This document shows, in pieces, positions 1 through 12,177 of a stretch of 64,000 bases of DNA. The notes under the pieces were generated by a model, which ran no database searches, was not told the DNA's origin, and was given only the letters and a program-made list of their open reading frames with translations. Every line of letters begins with the position of its first letter. Position 1 is the stretch's first letter. A program made the position numbers and the translations under genes. Origin of the DNA: Ehretia macrophylla (taxonomy: Eukaryota > Streptophyta > Magnoliopsida > Boraginales > Ehretiaceae); NCBI GenBank assembly GCA_037974665.1, contig CM075775.1:30075732-30139731 (forward strand), written 5' to 3'.

Positions 1-505
1 TATTGTATAGTTCAAATTTAGCTCTTCTCTATATTTATTATGTTTAATTAATAATATAATAAAAATAATAAGAATAATTTGGTTACCAACGTTTGATGTC
101 AAGATTTTAAGAATTTGATGAAGCGGTGTGGTGGGGCTATGTTTTGGGATAAAGTTGATTTGGAAAGTAGTAATGGCGTTTGTTTGTTTTGGTATAGTCT
201 TTTTGCGTGCGGGAACGCGGCAGATTTTGAGTTCGTTTTTAGCGGTGGGTCTTCTATTCAAAAATCAGTTACATTACCGTTATTGTCATTGTTGTTGTCA
301 TCCTTGTCCGCTTTCTAGAAATTGCTGCCAGTTGCTTTTTGTAAAAGTACTATTATTTATATTGTCATACTTTTATAATAACCCTACATCTTATTTATAT
401 TGCCACACTTTTTATAATAAGAGATTACATGAATAAATATTATAATAGAAATATTTTGGCGGGTATTTTTTGATGTTCAAATATGAGTTTGGCACGTTTA
501 GACTA
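1..505. other. AT-rich intergenic DNA, no gene seen
   Basis: Short open frames here (about 115-436) have no recognisable domain, no splice structure and plain AT-rich composition. I see nothing else in this stretch. Confidence 0.5.
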
Positions 506-509
506 CCTC

Positions 510-985
510 CAAGAGATTCTCTATTTTAGCTTAAACATAATTTTTTTGCTCCAACAGACTTCTTATATAGAGATACTTTAAATTTTTACTTTGACTCTTT
601 ATATGACTCTCTACATATAGAGAGTCATATTTGGCTCTATATTTGTATCAAATAATTAAAATTAAAAAAAAAGTATAATTAAAAGAACAAATAAATTAAA
701 AATATTATTTGAAAAGTTTTAAAATATATATGATATAATTATTGAAAAAAAATTAAATTTTAAAAAATATAATGAAAAATAATATTAATAATTAAATAGC
801 ATTAATATTATCAATCATTATTGGATCAAACTATTTAATAACTAAAAAATATTATAACAATGTGTTAGCTAAAATAAAAAGTGATGTTAGAGTAAAAATA
901 AAATAGAGAGTCTATGAAATAGAGTGCTATTGAGTGAAACTGAAATAAAAAATCTTAAAAATAAAGACACCCTTTCACTCCCTAT
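510..985. mobile_element. MITE-like repeat, family A copy 1
   Basis: This non-coding AT-rich stretch matches 51,417-51,875 in order and spacing. Shared landmarks are a CTCTATTTTAG-like left end, an internal TTGACTCT block, a run of AATATTAATAATTAAA, and a right end with TTTCACTCCCTATTA or TTTCATCACCTATTA. Having two copies in one window shows it is a dispersed repeat. No protein is encoded. Exact ends and target duplication could not be fixed by eye. Confidence 0.6.
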
Positions 986-1009
986 TATAGGGAAAAGAAT
1001 AAGGAGGTT

Positions 1010-1716
1010 ATTGGAGATGAACTTATTGTTATTGTTTTTACCGTCACCTTTTTCGTTACGAAATAAAAAGTGAATTGTTTCTCTCCCACTTTCTGTAAAA
1101 ATTGTGTTCGGGAGTTATGTCTCTATTACAGTTACGTTGAATTTCTATGTATCTGTTGACTCTTATTTTACTTATGCTTTCACCACTTGTTATTTAAACT
1201 TCATTATTAATATTATTAGTATAATTATTTTGAGATATTGCAATGATTACTATTCTTCCAAAATGTATTTATTCTTGTTGTCTATCCTTTGAGTTTTTTT
1301 TGCTAAGTCTATACTTTGAGTTGTATATAATGCATTCCACACTTTTATTTTAGGATGCTAAAATAAATATCATTATTCCAACGGCAAAAAACAATCAATA
1401 CTTGGTAACCTTCTCTTAAGACTATTTTTTATTCTCAAATAAAAACTTGCTCCCCTTCAAGGAAAAAGAAAAGTATACTCAAATGCCATGCCAATTGCAA
1501 GTTTGATGTATGAAAAATATTTTAAATTCTAACTTTTAATTACAAGGCTCGTCCTTAGTTCAAATGCTCAATTCGGTACGAAAAGTATTATGTGTACAAG
1601 GAATTGGACTGGAAGAAGCTTATCTATAAAATGTTTTTTTTGAGAAAAAGGCTCAAAAAAGAAGAACACAAATAAAAATACTCTTTGGTCAGCTATTGAT
1701 AATATATCTTTCAATA
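1010..1716. other. Intergenic DNA, no gene seen
   Basis: AT-rich sequence with scattered short frames, none with a recognisable domain or start context. Nothing supported. Confidence 0.5.
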
Positions 1717-1725
1717 TTTTTAATA

Positions 1726-2223
1726 GGGTGAATTGCTCCAAACTTTCTTGTTGTCACATCTAAGTGCACAGACCTCCCTGTGATCCAAAAACTCCTTCTA
1801 GACCCCTCTGTGGTCATTAAAAAGTGCATATGACCCCCCTGTCATCAAATAATCTATCAAATTTAATGGAAGTGAGATTTTTATTGATTTTTAACTAATT
1901 TTATAATAAAATAATTCTAATAATTGATCAAATTACCTCTTTCATTAAAAAATAAATAAATAAAATTAAAAAAATAAAAATAAAATGAAAAAAAACCCAT
2001 CTTCTTCCCCGCCCTCTAACAACACAAAGATCGTCATCCTACCCCCAACCCCCACCCAGCACCCCCCACTCCCAAACTCCCAAGGGTATAAAAGTTTTTT
2101 CGCATTTTTCGTTACTTACATAAACATAAATTTGATAGCAGAGGGGTCTGGTGAGAGTTTTTGGACCACAAAAAAATTATGTACACTTACGACTGACTAC
2201 AGGAGGGTCCAGTGCAATTCACT
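1726..2223. mobile_element. MULE-type foldback element, family B copy 1
   Basis: The ends are inverted repeats: GGGTGAATTGC at the left and GCAATTCACT at the right. Both arms carry phrases built on AGACCCC-TCTGTGGTC and its complement. The element is flanked by a perfect 9-bp duplication, TTTTTAATA, at 1,717-1,725 and 2,224-2,232. A 9-bp duplication with long TIRs is the usual signature of Mutator-like elements. It has no coding capacity; the open frame at 1,985-2,230 is low-complexity P/S/T-rich sequence inside it. Confidence 0.8.
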
Positions 2224-2232
2224 TTTTTAATA

Positions 2233-2640
2233 TTACGTTGTCCATATGTTTCTAGCTAGATTTAATAAAGCTTTGGTCACTTGTAAAAGTCTTGCATGAG
2301 GAAAGTATTAACTTAGATTGTTAACCTTTGCTTGATGAAAAGATTAATTGATTTTGCATTACATTTTTATTTACCAAGTCATTTGATTGAAAAATAAAAA
2401 CTTAATGCTACTTTCTTTATTGTTATCCTCGTCCTCGCGCCGCATTTTTCCGCTAGATTTTTTGTGGTGAAGACATCATTGCTTGATGTATTGATCTTTA
2501 TATTAAGTGATCAACTCATTTAAAAATTTAACTTATTAAAAATGAGTTAATTATATTATTTATTATTTTTAATACATAACTGTAAGTGCAGACAGAGTTA
2601 ATTTTTTAGTCTTACACTTGAACAGTTTTAATCTTTTTAA
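2233..2640. other. Intergenic DNA, no gene seen
   Basis: AT-rich sequence with no long frame or repeat recognised. Confidence 0.45.
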
Positions 2641-3000
2641 ATGGGTGGTGGTGAGTTTTGAACTCAGGACCTTTTGATACCTAGGTTCTGATTCCATATT
2701 AAGTGACCCATGATTCTTAACATAGTATCATAGTTTGGCCCTTAATCCAATTTTAATCATCCGCATGTACCTCATCTTAAATCAGGTCCACTTGTGTTTA
2801 ATCTTTCGCGTGTCATGTTCTATGCATTTTCAATCTTTCATGTGTGTTCAATCTTTCACAAGTGTTAATTTATCATGTGTATTCAATCTTTCAAGTGTGA
2901 TGACCCATCTCAAAATTTGGTCTACTCGTGTTCAATCTTTCACATGTGATTCCTCTTAAATCAAGTCACACGTGAGGGGGAATGTTAGAATATAACACTT
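2640..3000. repeat. Irregular short-repeat cluster around TTCAATCTTTCA
   Basis: Between about 2,795 and 2,950 the phrase TTCAATCTTTCAnnTGTG or a near variant recurs five or six times at irregular spacing. It is followed by GGGGGAATGTTAGAATATAAC, which resembles the edge of a degraded retroelement LTR. No protein frame spans it. Calling it a degenerate LTR fragment is an inference. Confidence 0.4.
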
Positions 3001-3500
3001 GTCTTATATTGGAAAAATAAAAAACTCTAAGGTCACCTTATAAAATTTTGAGCTATTTCACTTAATATCAATTAGTTTTAGGATAGAACCTCATGATTTT
3101 AAAACTTCACGTTTGTGAAATTTGATATCATGACATATATGCATTTCAAAATAAAATTGACAAAAGATTAAAAAAATTTACTGAAACTCGTGGTATAAAA
3201 TATCCTCTTGTTGTCAATAATAATTTTTCTTCTTATAAAGAAGAATTGTACTGATAACATGTTATAAAACTAAAAACAAAAGAAAGTGCATGACAATCAA
3301 AATAAAGAGAAAATATAATAGATTAAGGAAGAGAAAACACTTCAAGCATTGATATTTCTTGGTGTAATTTTATAATACAAAAAACCCTATTTATAGCTAA
3401 TATACAAGATAAATTGCATATTATTTGACTTGGACTCAAAATATAGTATTTAGATAAACATTATCTATGGAAAAGTTCAAATAATCACAAACCACATTTA

Positions 3501-4061
3501 GGCTCATTTTGTTTGTCGTAAAATATCTTTTCGAAAAATATTTTCCTAATTTTTTAGTATTTGGTAATACCAAAAATTTAATCAACTGAAAAATATTTTT
3601 CAGTAAAAAATGGTGGCTACTTTTGCTCATTTTTCGGTGTTTGGTAACATCAGAAAATTAGTCAACTGGAAAATATTTTCCAGTCAAATATTATGGTTAG
3701 TACAAAGTTTGAAAAAATATTTTCATGTCCTTTGAGAGAAGAAAATATTTTTCGGAACTCACCTACCCCTACCCCCACCCCCCACCCCCCTCACGATTGA
3801 CATATATATTATGTGTATATTTTTTTAATAAAATCTAATATACCCCTCTCACGATTGACATATATATTATGTGTATTTTTTTAATATAAAATCTAATGTT
3901 AAAAAATATTTTTCACTGTATATTCAAATATTATAAAGTATTTTTCAGTATTTTTTTTTTAGAAAAATATTTTTTTTCAATAAATTATTTTACAGAAAAC
4001 AAACGAAGTCCAAAAAAATATTTTTCATAAATAAATTATTTTATAGCAAACAAACGGAGCC
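3501..4061. mobile_element. PIF/Harbinger-type MITE, family C copy 1
   Basis: The element starts GGCTCATTTTGTTTG and ends CAAACAAACGGAGCC, so the termini are inverted repeats. It is flanked by TTA on both sides (3,498-3,500 and 4,062-4,064). A 3-bp TTA duplication is typical of PIF/Harbinger and Tourist elements. The interior is AAAATATTTTTC-rich and non-coding. A second copy is at 40,408-40,781. Confidence 0.75.
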
Positions 4062-4499
4062 TTAGTGTTTAGATAATAGCAAATTATATCGGGGATGAAT
4101 ATCTCATGATAATTTCATAACACTTTCTTTATTGGTATTGTCGTCCTTGCGCCGCATTTTTCCGCTTGATTTTTCGTGGAAAAGGCACAAGCATAAAATT
4201 GCTAGAAGCAGTTGACCAAGTTCCGGTATTACCTATATGTGCACGTGGTTTTATTTTATACGTTTATATAAATTCGAGCTTTCTTTATTAATTTGACAGT
4301 GTTAGTGGACGTTCCGTACTGTATCTTATTGTGGGTTACTTTATTGAAGTACGGATGAGAAGCTTATTGCAGTCACTTGGTCTCCTCAACCCCAAATTGT
4401 CTCCAGCTAAACGTACATGAATATATGCACGTGCGCGCGTGAAAAATTAGAGATGACAATAAGAACGAGTTTTAAAAACACCCTTCTGAATAAAAAAAA

Positions 4500-5170
4500 G
4501 GGCAAAAACCATTTTAGTCCCTGAAGTTTGCTTTAAAGATCAAATTGGTCCCTCAGGTTTGTAAAAAGACCAAAGAAGTCCCTCCAGTTAACTTTTGTTA
4601 ATTAAATATTAATATTCAAAGGGTTGACTGAGTTAAAAGACCATTATATCCTTAGCCAACATATATTATAAAAGAAAATTACAATAAAAGTCTAAATTAG
4701 TCTAAAAAAAACATAATTCGCGTAGGAAAAAAAAACAAAAACTAAAAAATATCAGTTCAAACATAAACAAATTAAATTCAGTAATATATCGTTAAAAAAT
4801 GAACAATCATCATCGATATAATTAACAGCGAGGGTACCGACCAGAAAAGATGATGAATCATGATTATTTATTTTTTAACGATATATTACTAACTTTAATT
4901 TGTTTATGTTTAAACTGATATTTTTTAGTTTTTATTTTTTTTTCTTACGCGAATTATGTTTTTTTTAGACTGATTTAGACTTTTATTGTAATTTTCTTTT
5001 ATAATATATGTTGGCTAAGGATATAATAGTCTTTTAACTCGGTCAATCCTTTGAATATTAATATTTGACTAACAAAAGTTAATTGGAGGGACCTTTTTGG
5101 TCTTTTTACAAACCTGAGGGACCAATTTGGTCTTTAGAGCAAACCTCAGGGACTAAAATGGTTTTGACCC
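4500..5170. mobile_element. Long-arm foldback element (MULE-type), near-perfect hairpin
   Basis: The left arm (about 4,500-4,815) is repeated inverted at about 4,855-5,170, with roughly 95% identity by eye over more than 300 bases. Only about 40 bases lie between the arms. The ends are GGGCAAAAACCATTTTAG and CTAAAATGGTTTTGACCC. A 10-bp duplication, ATAAAAAAAA, flanks it at 4,490-4,499 and 5,171-5,180, although A-richness weakens that signal. There is no open frame. A transcript through it would fold into a long hairpin, which is an inference. Confidence 0.8.
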
Positions 5171-5189
5171 ATAAAAAAAAAGGTGTTGG

Positions 5190-5778
5190 ACATAAGCGGA
5201 GCCATATGAGCTCCAGTGTATGCAAGTGCACACACTGAATTTTTTAGTGTTATTAATTTTTGGAGTAATCAAAATTATTGATGCTCTAACTAAAAATTGA
5301 TCTTGCTCGTGCCTGAATCTAGGATAGAGAGAAAATTAATAAAATAAAAAATGACGAGATTGTTGGCTTCTTAACTCAGATCAAGTTTGTTGATATTGAA
5401 TAGAAAGTAGGTTTTTGTCCACTTTTAAACGGCTAAGTTTTTCATCATCATGAGTCTTATAATGGCTTTATAATTTCTTGTTTCTTTTTCATTTTGAGAA
5501 TGTAATTCAATTTTTTATGGTTCATAATGAATATTTCAAAGTGAAAAAGAACTTTTTGTATTACTATAATTATTATTTTTTTCTATTTTATATGTTATGT
5601 CATTATTATATAAGGAGAGTTATGTCTTAAAGACTTTATATATGCTTTATTGCTTATATTCTATAATTGCTATAATGTACGTAAATTAATTACGTATAGA
5701 TAAGTGTTCCATAACTTTTGATTAGTAGTTGTGCCATTGTAGTGCCTACCTTCACCACCAATGCCTAGCTCCGCCCTT
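5190..5778. mobile_element. hAT-type non-autonomous element
   Basis: A perfect 8-bp duplication, GGTGTTGG, flanks the element at 5,182-5,189 and 5,779-5,786. The ends are inverted around GCGGAGCC (left) and AGCTCCGCCCTT (right). An 8-bp duplication with short TIRs is typical of hAT elements. It sits only 19 bases beyond the foldback element ending at 5,170. No transposase frame is present. Confidence 0.75.
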
Positions 5779-6213
5779 GGTGTTGGGGCAATAAATTGGG
5801 AATGACATGGGTGATAAGGATTAATTTTTAATCTTTGTGTAGGAATTGAGCGATGGAATAAACATTTCTGACCCTGCGTAATTCGTCTTTTGCATTTGTA
5901 CTAAAATGTTAAGGTTATAAATATAAAAGTCTGTAAAAACGACATTAGACAAAGTTTTATCAGAATTGAGAAAAAAATGCTAAATTATATTTTCTTTGTA
6001 ATAATTATTTTAATCAAGAGGCTACACGCTATTAGTATGTGTTATCGTTTCACATAAATATCCTTAATTCATTCGATTATCGTGGATTTAAGAGTTCACT
6101 TCAAAGTCTACTTGATAATTTATTAATTTGCTAAATTCTGAAGTTTTTAAAATTTCTCAAAGTTGACTCATGATCAGTTGAAATCTCGTTTGAGATTGCT
6201 TGGTAAGCTCAGA

Positions 6214-6475
6214 CAGGGCCGGCCCAAGCTAAGGGCGACTTGGGCCTGTGCCCAAGGCCCCTTAGTTCAGGGGCCCCAATTTAAAGAAATTGTTTATTTT
6301 TTTTAAATAAATGTCTATTCTAGATTAGTGTCCTTATTTTTTTTGGTATTTTTTTTTCATTTGTAGTGATTATTTTAGTAGAAAATTTAAAAAAATTTTA
6401 TTGAGAAAAAGCCTAATTATTAAGGCTCCCATTTAGATGATCGCCAAGGTCCCTAAATTGTTTGAGACGCCTCTG
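6214..6475. mobile_element. hAT-type MITE with CAGGGCCGGCC end
   Basis: The element begins CAGGGCCGGCCC and ends GACGCCTCTG, giving short imperfect inverted ends (CAGGGC versus CAGAGG). A perfect 8-bp duplication, AGCTCAGA, flanks it at 6,206-6,213 and 6,476-6,483. It is 262 bp and non-coding. Confidence 0.75.
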
Positions 6476-6533
6476 AGCTCAGAATCTAAGTTTAAATAAG
6501 ACTTTTAACTTGATAAAAGACAAATTAGACTTA

Positions 6534-6998
6534 GGGTATGTTTGACTTAATTGTGAAATTTTAACTGTTGAATTTTATAGCTTTCAGCAGTAGAACTTTA
6601 ATTAGATTTACTTTTGAACAAAAGATATTGATTGTTTGACATTGTCATATTAGAATTACTATTCACTATTAGTGAACCTATTTGACCCCTTACCAGAAAA
6701 ATACTATAAAAGTGTAATAGGTTATGAAAATGATCAAAAGGAAAATATGAAAGGGAATCTTTGAGAACCTTTTGAGAAATTTTAAAGGTATGTTGGGTAT
6801 CCAAATATATAGAGGAGTGTTTTTTAGGGGAAAAAACAGTTTTTCACATGATGCAAAAACAATTTCACGGAATGTATTTTTTTTTTAATTTAACTTTTAT
6901 CTAAAAGTTTTTTTAAAGATGGGTCAAAGAGATTAGTTTTAGTTTCTAAACTCATAAGAAATACTTCTAAGTGTCTAAAAATTGAGCCAAACAAACCC
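6534..6998 (+). mobile_element. MITE family D copy 1
   Basis: The left end GGGTATGTTTGACTTAATTG is followed by TGAAATTTTAAC, and the right end is CCAAACAAACCC. The same block order recurs at 38,352-38,745 (inverted), 41,566-41,954 and about 62,864-63,292. It is non-coding; the short reverse frame at 6,598-6,804 is a chance reading. Confidence 0.65.
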
Positions 6999-9085
6999 TC
7001 AATAACAGAGTAATCAAATTGGCTTGGTTCGTTAAATCCCTAATATGGACACACATAAAGGAAAAATCTTATACACAAGATGTATGATGTATTAATCATT
7101 GGATGAGCGTGTGTCAACTATGACTTCATTCACACTTCATTCACATATCTTCATGTGCAATTCATTTGTGCACCCAATGGGTGGCAATCCATTCACTTGT
7201 TATGTGTAAAAAATTCTCTACATTAGTATGTACAAAATGCTCACTTCCTCTCCATTTAAAATCTAGTTATCTAAAAGTATGCGATGCCCAATTATTCTCA
7301 AACTCCGTCATCAATCCATGAACTATTGGAGGAATATTGAAGCAAACAGAATTTGCTCCCATCCAATTGCCGGATATGATCGACTGAGAGAAGAGTGGTT
7401 GATATAACTAAGGGTGGATTTAGAAATTTGTTTTAGTGATGATTAAAATATATAATTTTTTAATTATATGAGTATATTTTTTTTCAGTGAGAGTTAATTA
7501 TTTTTTTAAATTAAAAATACATAAATATTTAATTTTCTTTTATAAAAAATATATAAATTTTTTAATATTCTTCTAAATGAGTGAGAATTACAGTCTCATT
7601 GGGCTATTGGTAGATCCGCCCCATTAGACATAACCTACAATTGGATAGGAGCAGTACTGGAAATAAACAAATCTTTATAGATTCAATAACTGCTCTGATG
7701 CGACAGTTATTATGATGCACTTAACACCCCTGATCATGCTATGGATTGGAGAGCCAAGCCGTTGGTGTGTGATGACCCCCAATAAATCTGATGTAATCCC
7801 TTTTTATTTACATATTATTTTGGGATAAATAAATTCTATAAAATTTTGTAAAATTTATTTTTATGTATTTGAAAATACTTTTTTTAAAAATTAGAAATAT
7901 AAAATTTGTAAATTTTATATTTATTCAAGTTTTACCCAAATTCTTGTCTAAGAGGTGAAATTTATAATTCCAAACTACCAAATTAGTTAGTCATTTTTTA
8001 AAGATTAAAACGCTTTATAGGTTTTCTTTCCTTTTCTACTGCTCTTATTCTTTTGATCTCATTTCCTATGAAGTTAATTCTTCTTGCAAGCATCTTCACG
8101 ATAAATTTATTTTCCTTGTTTCTTAATCCAAACTTCTTTTTCGTATTCAAATTAGAAGTCCAAATCATAAATTTTTTTTTTTCATGCATCATTATTTTCA
8201 GGTTAGTCTTAACATACTTAATTAGATGTCTAAAATCACAAATTATTTATTCATATTATCTATTTTGTTGAAATAAATATTCATTCTACATTGAAAAATC
8301 ACTAACCCCAAATCCACCATATAAGATCTTGAGCAACTCCATCCGACCTCAATTGATTTTAGGATGGATCTCAGTTATTTTAACATATTTATCAATACTA
8401 ATTAATTTAATTTAATTTTAAAATTGATTAGTGATATTGGTTCTTGTCAAAATTTTAAAAACAAAGCTTCAATATATAGGGCCAGAAAAGGAATACCAAC
8501 AATAAATATATTTACAAATTATGAAATTGACTTAATACTATTTTTTAATTTTAAATAAAAAAATTATTTATAAATATAAATGCTTACGGAATTTATTTTT
8601 AAATCAAAAGGTGTGTTTGACTTTTATTTCGATTTAAAAAAAAAGATTAAACACCAGCTGCATATTAGCGAAATTGCGAATCTTAAGCCAAAAAAACAAT
8701 GCTCAAACGCTGGACAATCACGTGAGTGGAGACCTCACTTGGCTCGCTGACCGTACTCTTATAGGACAACCCTCGTGACTCTCGAAGCACTTTAACGCTA
8801 ACAAAAGCGAATCTTATCTGCATGTCACTTTTGGCATCGCTGATAGTGTTTTGGGCTGCTGCCTCTTCAAATAATTGATCAAACTACTCCATGGCAACAT
8901 GAGGTTTCGTGTTACTCGTGCTTTCTTTGACACGTGTGAATCCCCAAAAAGGGTTGTTATTTGATCGTAATGTTAACGAGATTCAATAATTATAAACTAT
9001 TAATATAATTATGATGAGTTGTTGAATATAATAAATAAGTGCAAATATAGCAAATCATCTCCAATAGCTTAAATTTTTACATGAA
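6999..9085. other. Intergenic DNA with degraded repeats, no gene seen
   Basis: At 7,405-7,625 there is a weak element with GGTGGATTTAG near one end and GTAGATCCGCCCC near the other, resembling hAT-type ends but without a clear duplication. At 8,650-8,960 there is a stretch of more even base composition that I do not recognise. The short overlapping frames near 8,000-8,270 have no domain. Confidence 0.4.
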
Positions 9086-9088
9086 GTA

Positions 9089-9447
9089 AGGTCATCCTTA
9101 ATGTAATATCTAAATTTAGAGACTTTTTAAATTTGGGTGTTTCAAGTCTGTTTTTAGAGCCTCTAAACTTAAAAATAAACACTATTCATGACAAAAGTAC
9201 GTGGGGTCCACAAATTTGGCTTAAAAGATGTTAAAATAGAGCGTGGGCTCTATTTTGTTCAACAAGTTTAGAGTCCAAAATTTAGATTGGGGCTCTATTT
9301 TAACATCTTTTAAGTCAAAAGTGATAGATTTTAAGTACTTTTGTCATGAATAGTATTATTTTTTAGGCTTGGGGGTTATAAAAACAGGCTTAGAACACCC
9401 AAATTTAGAAAATCTTTAAATTTAGAGACTATATTGAGCTTGCCCTA
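9089..9447. mobile_element. Foldback MITE with long inverted arms
   Basis: The left arm (about 9,089-9,268) and right arm (about 9,275-9,447) are inverted copies. Shared phrases include TCTAAATTTAGAGACT, AAATTTGGGTGTT, ATTCATGACAAAAGTAC and TTAAAAGATGTTAAAATAGA. The element is non-coding and nearly all arm. A target duplication was not resolved. Confidence 0.7.
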
Positions 9448-9449
9448 AT

Positions 9450-10913
9450 AATTTAACATGATATCAGAGTTTAGGTAACAAAAGTTTTTGGGTTCAAAAT
9501 TTATCGCTACTCATTTGTAAAATTACGTCTACGTGCAAGGCTAGACAACAGCCTACATACGTGTAAGTCTAAATAATAGCCTACACGTAAGCAGACGTGT
9601 TAAATACAATAAATAAATACAAATACACAAACCCTCTTAAATAGAGCTTAAGATTTCAGATCAAATGATAACTTAGCATGAATGATATAAATCGTTCATA
9701 ACTATTTAATCTTGTTTATAATGTTATGATCATATTATGAGAAATTCTTACTCTTATACATTTTTTTTACCCCCATCTTTATAAAATTCGAACCATAATC
9801 TTCCAATTACTAAAAGTACATAATAACCTATTAACCCACCAATAGACTATACTTCTAAATCTCAAATCCTTCCTTCTTTTCGTACTCTTATGTTATTTAC
9901 TGTCTTTTGTCATGGTTAGTTCAACTGATTAATATATCTTTTGGAATTTATAGGGTAGTAGGTAGGAAGATTCTTCCTTAATTATGACGCGTAGGTTGTT
10001 AGGTGTACCTTGTGTTTTCATCTCATATTCAACTAAAGTTGCTTATGTAATACATTTTACGGTGCTTCTTGTACCTTTCTTTAGTTTTGGAATCAAACTG
10101 GTGATGTTTGTTCTGTATTGATATGAAGAATTTTCCTTGTTCAAAGAAGGTTGCTAGGTCCTGCAAAACGATTAAGACAAAATTGTTGGACTTTTTTGGA
10201 AAAGACACAACTTCCATACTCAAGTAAAATAGTGACCAAAAGTGGAAATTTAAGAAATTCAGTGTGGAGAATGAGGAGAGCCTCAAAACTGGACAATACC
10301 AATATAAATAGGTTAGGGTGAGTGTGTGTGAGAGAGAGTTAGTGTGTAGTGAGTAGGGTTAGAGATGACTTGAATTGTCAGGGTGGAGGTGCCTCCTATA
10401 TAGGCCTTTGGTTATATGATGTTTCCTCTTCCAAGTTGTTTGGGTCACTTGGTATGTCAAATGGGCATCCAATTATTTAGGAAATCAAGAGATATGCGAC
10501 AGAGTAATGATGTGATGTTTAAAATTGAGAAGTCAAATATATGGATTTGTGATTATATCAAGTGTCAGACTTTACTAATATGACCTATGATTGCATGTCT
10601 TTTACCTAATAAGTTTGAATCATGTTCTCTACTGATTCTATAATTTTCTAGATAAAATGTGTTATGGACTATAAATTATCTTTTTATATCTCAACCATTT
10701 ATTCAAGTATTTTTTAAAATATATATTTTTATAGATAATTAGTTTGTTACTTCAAATAGCTGAGATTTAAGAATATAAAATTTAATGGTGCATATTTCAC
10801 TTCATCTAGAAAATGAAAGAATCTTTGGAAGAGGATCCTTACCCTCACTCGCACCTGTTGAGTTGCTTAACATATTTTCTCCCTCACTACAAACTTAGTT
10901 TCTCTTTGCCCTC
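9450..10913. other. Intergenic DNA, no gene seen
   Basis: AT-rich with short frames only. A pyrimidine/purine-skewed patch and GTGTGAGAGAGAG microsatellite lie near 10,320-10,350. No domain recognised. Confidence 0.45.
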
Positions 10914-11233
10914 AAGGGGTAGCTCAGTTGGTAAGTCAAGGATGAGAGTTCATGGCTGGTGCGGGTTTGAAACCCCGTTGCTGGCATGGGTCACTTCTTT
11001 GGCTTCTAACTGAGATCAAACTCTTGACTTACCTAGTATATTCTTTAAGGCAAGTCGCTGCATCATTTGGGTTTTATTTCAAATCCATCCATTAGGTCAG
11101 ACGGGTGAGACACAAACAAGTATCCATTCCCAGAAGGAGTGGGTTAATCATGTTTATGTATTTGTGAATTGGTTGGGTGGGAGGGTTTCCTAGGGTTAAC
11201 AATAAATAAATATATATATATATATATATATAT
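10914..11233 (+). mobile_element. tRNA-derived SINE
   Basis: The head is tRNA-like. GGTAGCTCAGTTGG matches the pol III A box, and GGTTTGAAACC, about 40 bases further on, matches the B box with one change. It does not fold as a complete tRNA and has no anticodon arm. About 250 bases of non-tRNA body follow, ending in AATAAATAAA and a (TA)n run at 11,211-11,233. This is the plan of plant SINEs. Exact ends and target duplication are unresolved. Confidence 0.65.
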
Positions 11234-12168
11234 TATTCTCTCTTTTTCTTTTCCTTATAAGGATCATATCTTTTTTCTTCTCGATTTCAAGGGATTCACG
11301 CATAGGTTTTTGAAGATTAATTAATAATTAGTGATGCATATTTCAAAGATTTAATAATTAGTGATGCACGTTTCAAAGAATTTGACTTGGAGGATCTTGG
11401 CTTCGTCTCGAAGCTACATGTGATGTCTGCATTACTCGAGGAAACTTGCAATAAAAAAATCTTTCTCACCAACCCAGAATCACAAAATCGATTAGCTTGA
11501 GCTATCACGTCTTTGATTGTACCTGGTATGATAGAATAATTTTAGTGAGCGATAATTATTGAGAAAAGTCATACCTGAAGTTAGACTAGAATCTCCTTAA
11601 ATAGAAAAATTGTTCCCTTCATCTGATTGTACTGCTCTTTTGGTTTTAAAGTGGAATGAAATTTTTTAGTTTCCTAGAAAGAAAGAAAAAAATTAGGCAA
11701 AGATGGGCAGAATAATGTATGTGTTAGGGTGAGTCCTGGGAGTGTTGAGAAACTGGATCCTAATACACACGTATAGAACTCAATCTTAACTCAAAAGTAT
11801 AAGCATTAGATCTTAAGTCTATACATATATGTTAATAGTTCATTGTTCTCTTAACCTTCCAATGTGGGATAAGTGACTTGTTCGTTGTCCTCTCGCATGA
11901 AAAATCCTAACAATCTCCCCTTCACATGTGAACTTTGTACATTAGACGTACCTCAACTCTCTCTTGATTCATAATCACTCCACCGACGAGTCCATCTTTA
12001 TCACCACTTTCCCAAAGTTTAGATCATACGCACCTCAACTACCATGCTAGCCTAGTAGCTAGCTCTTGTCCGTGCGGCCCAAATCACCCATGAGTCACTG
12101 CAAATTTACTCTAACACAGGAGCCCACTTAGGACCGCCAACCAAACCTTGCTCCATTTAGTGACCTTA
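11234..12168. other. Intergenic DNA with a weak dispersed repeat, no gene seen
   Basis: Positions about 11,774-11,909 resemble 13,096-13,238 in the same orientation: TAGAACTCAA, then TTAATAG, TTGTTCTCTTAA, GACTTGTTC and CGCATGA-AAATCCTAACAA. This is a diverged dispersed repeat, possibly part of an LTR. No coding frame is supported. Confidence 0.45.
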
Positions 12169-12177
12169 CTTCTTCTT

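Noticed and set aside
10914..10990. Possible tRNA gene (GGGGTAGCTCAGTTGG head)
   Set aside because: No anticodon stem-loop or acceptor stem can be formed, and the B box has a change; a SINE fits better.
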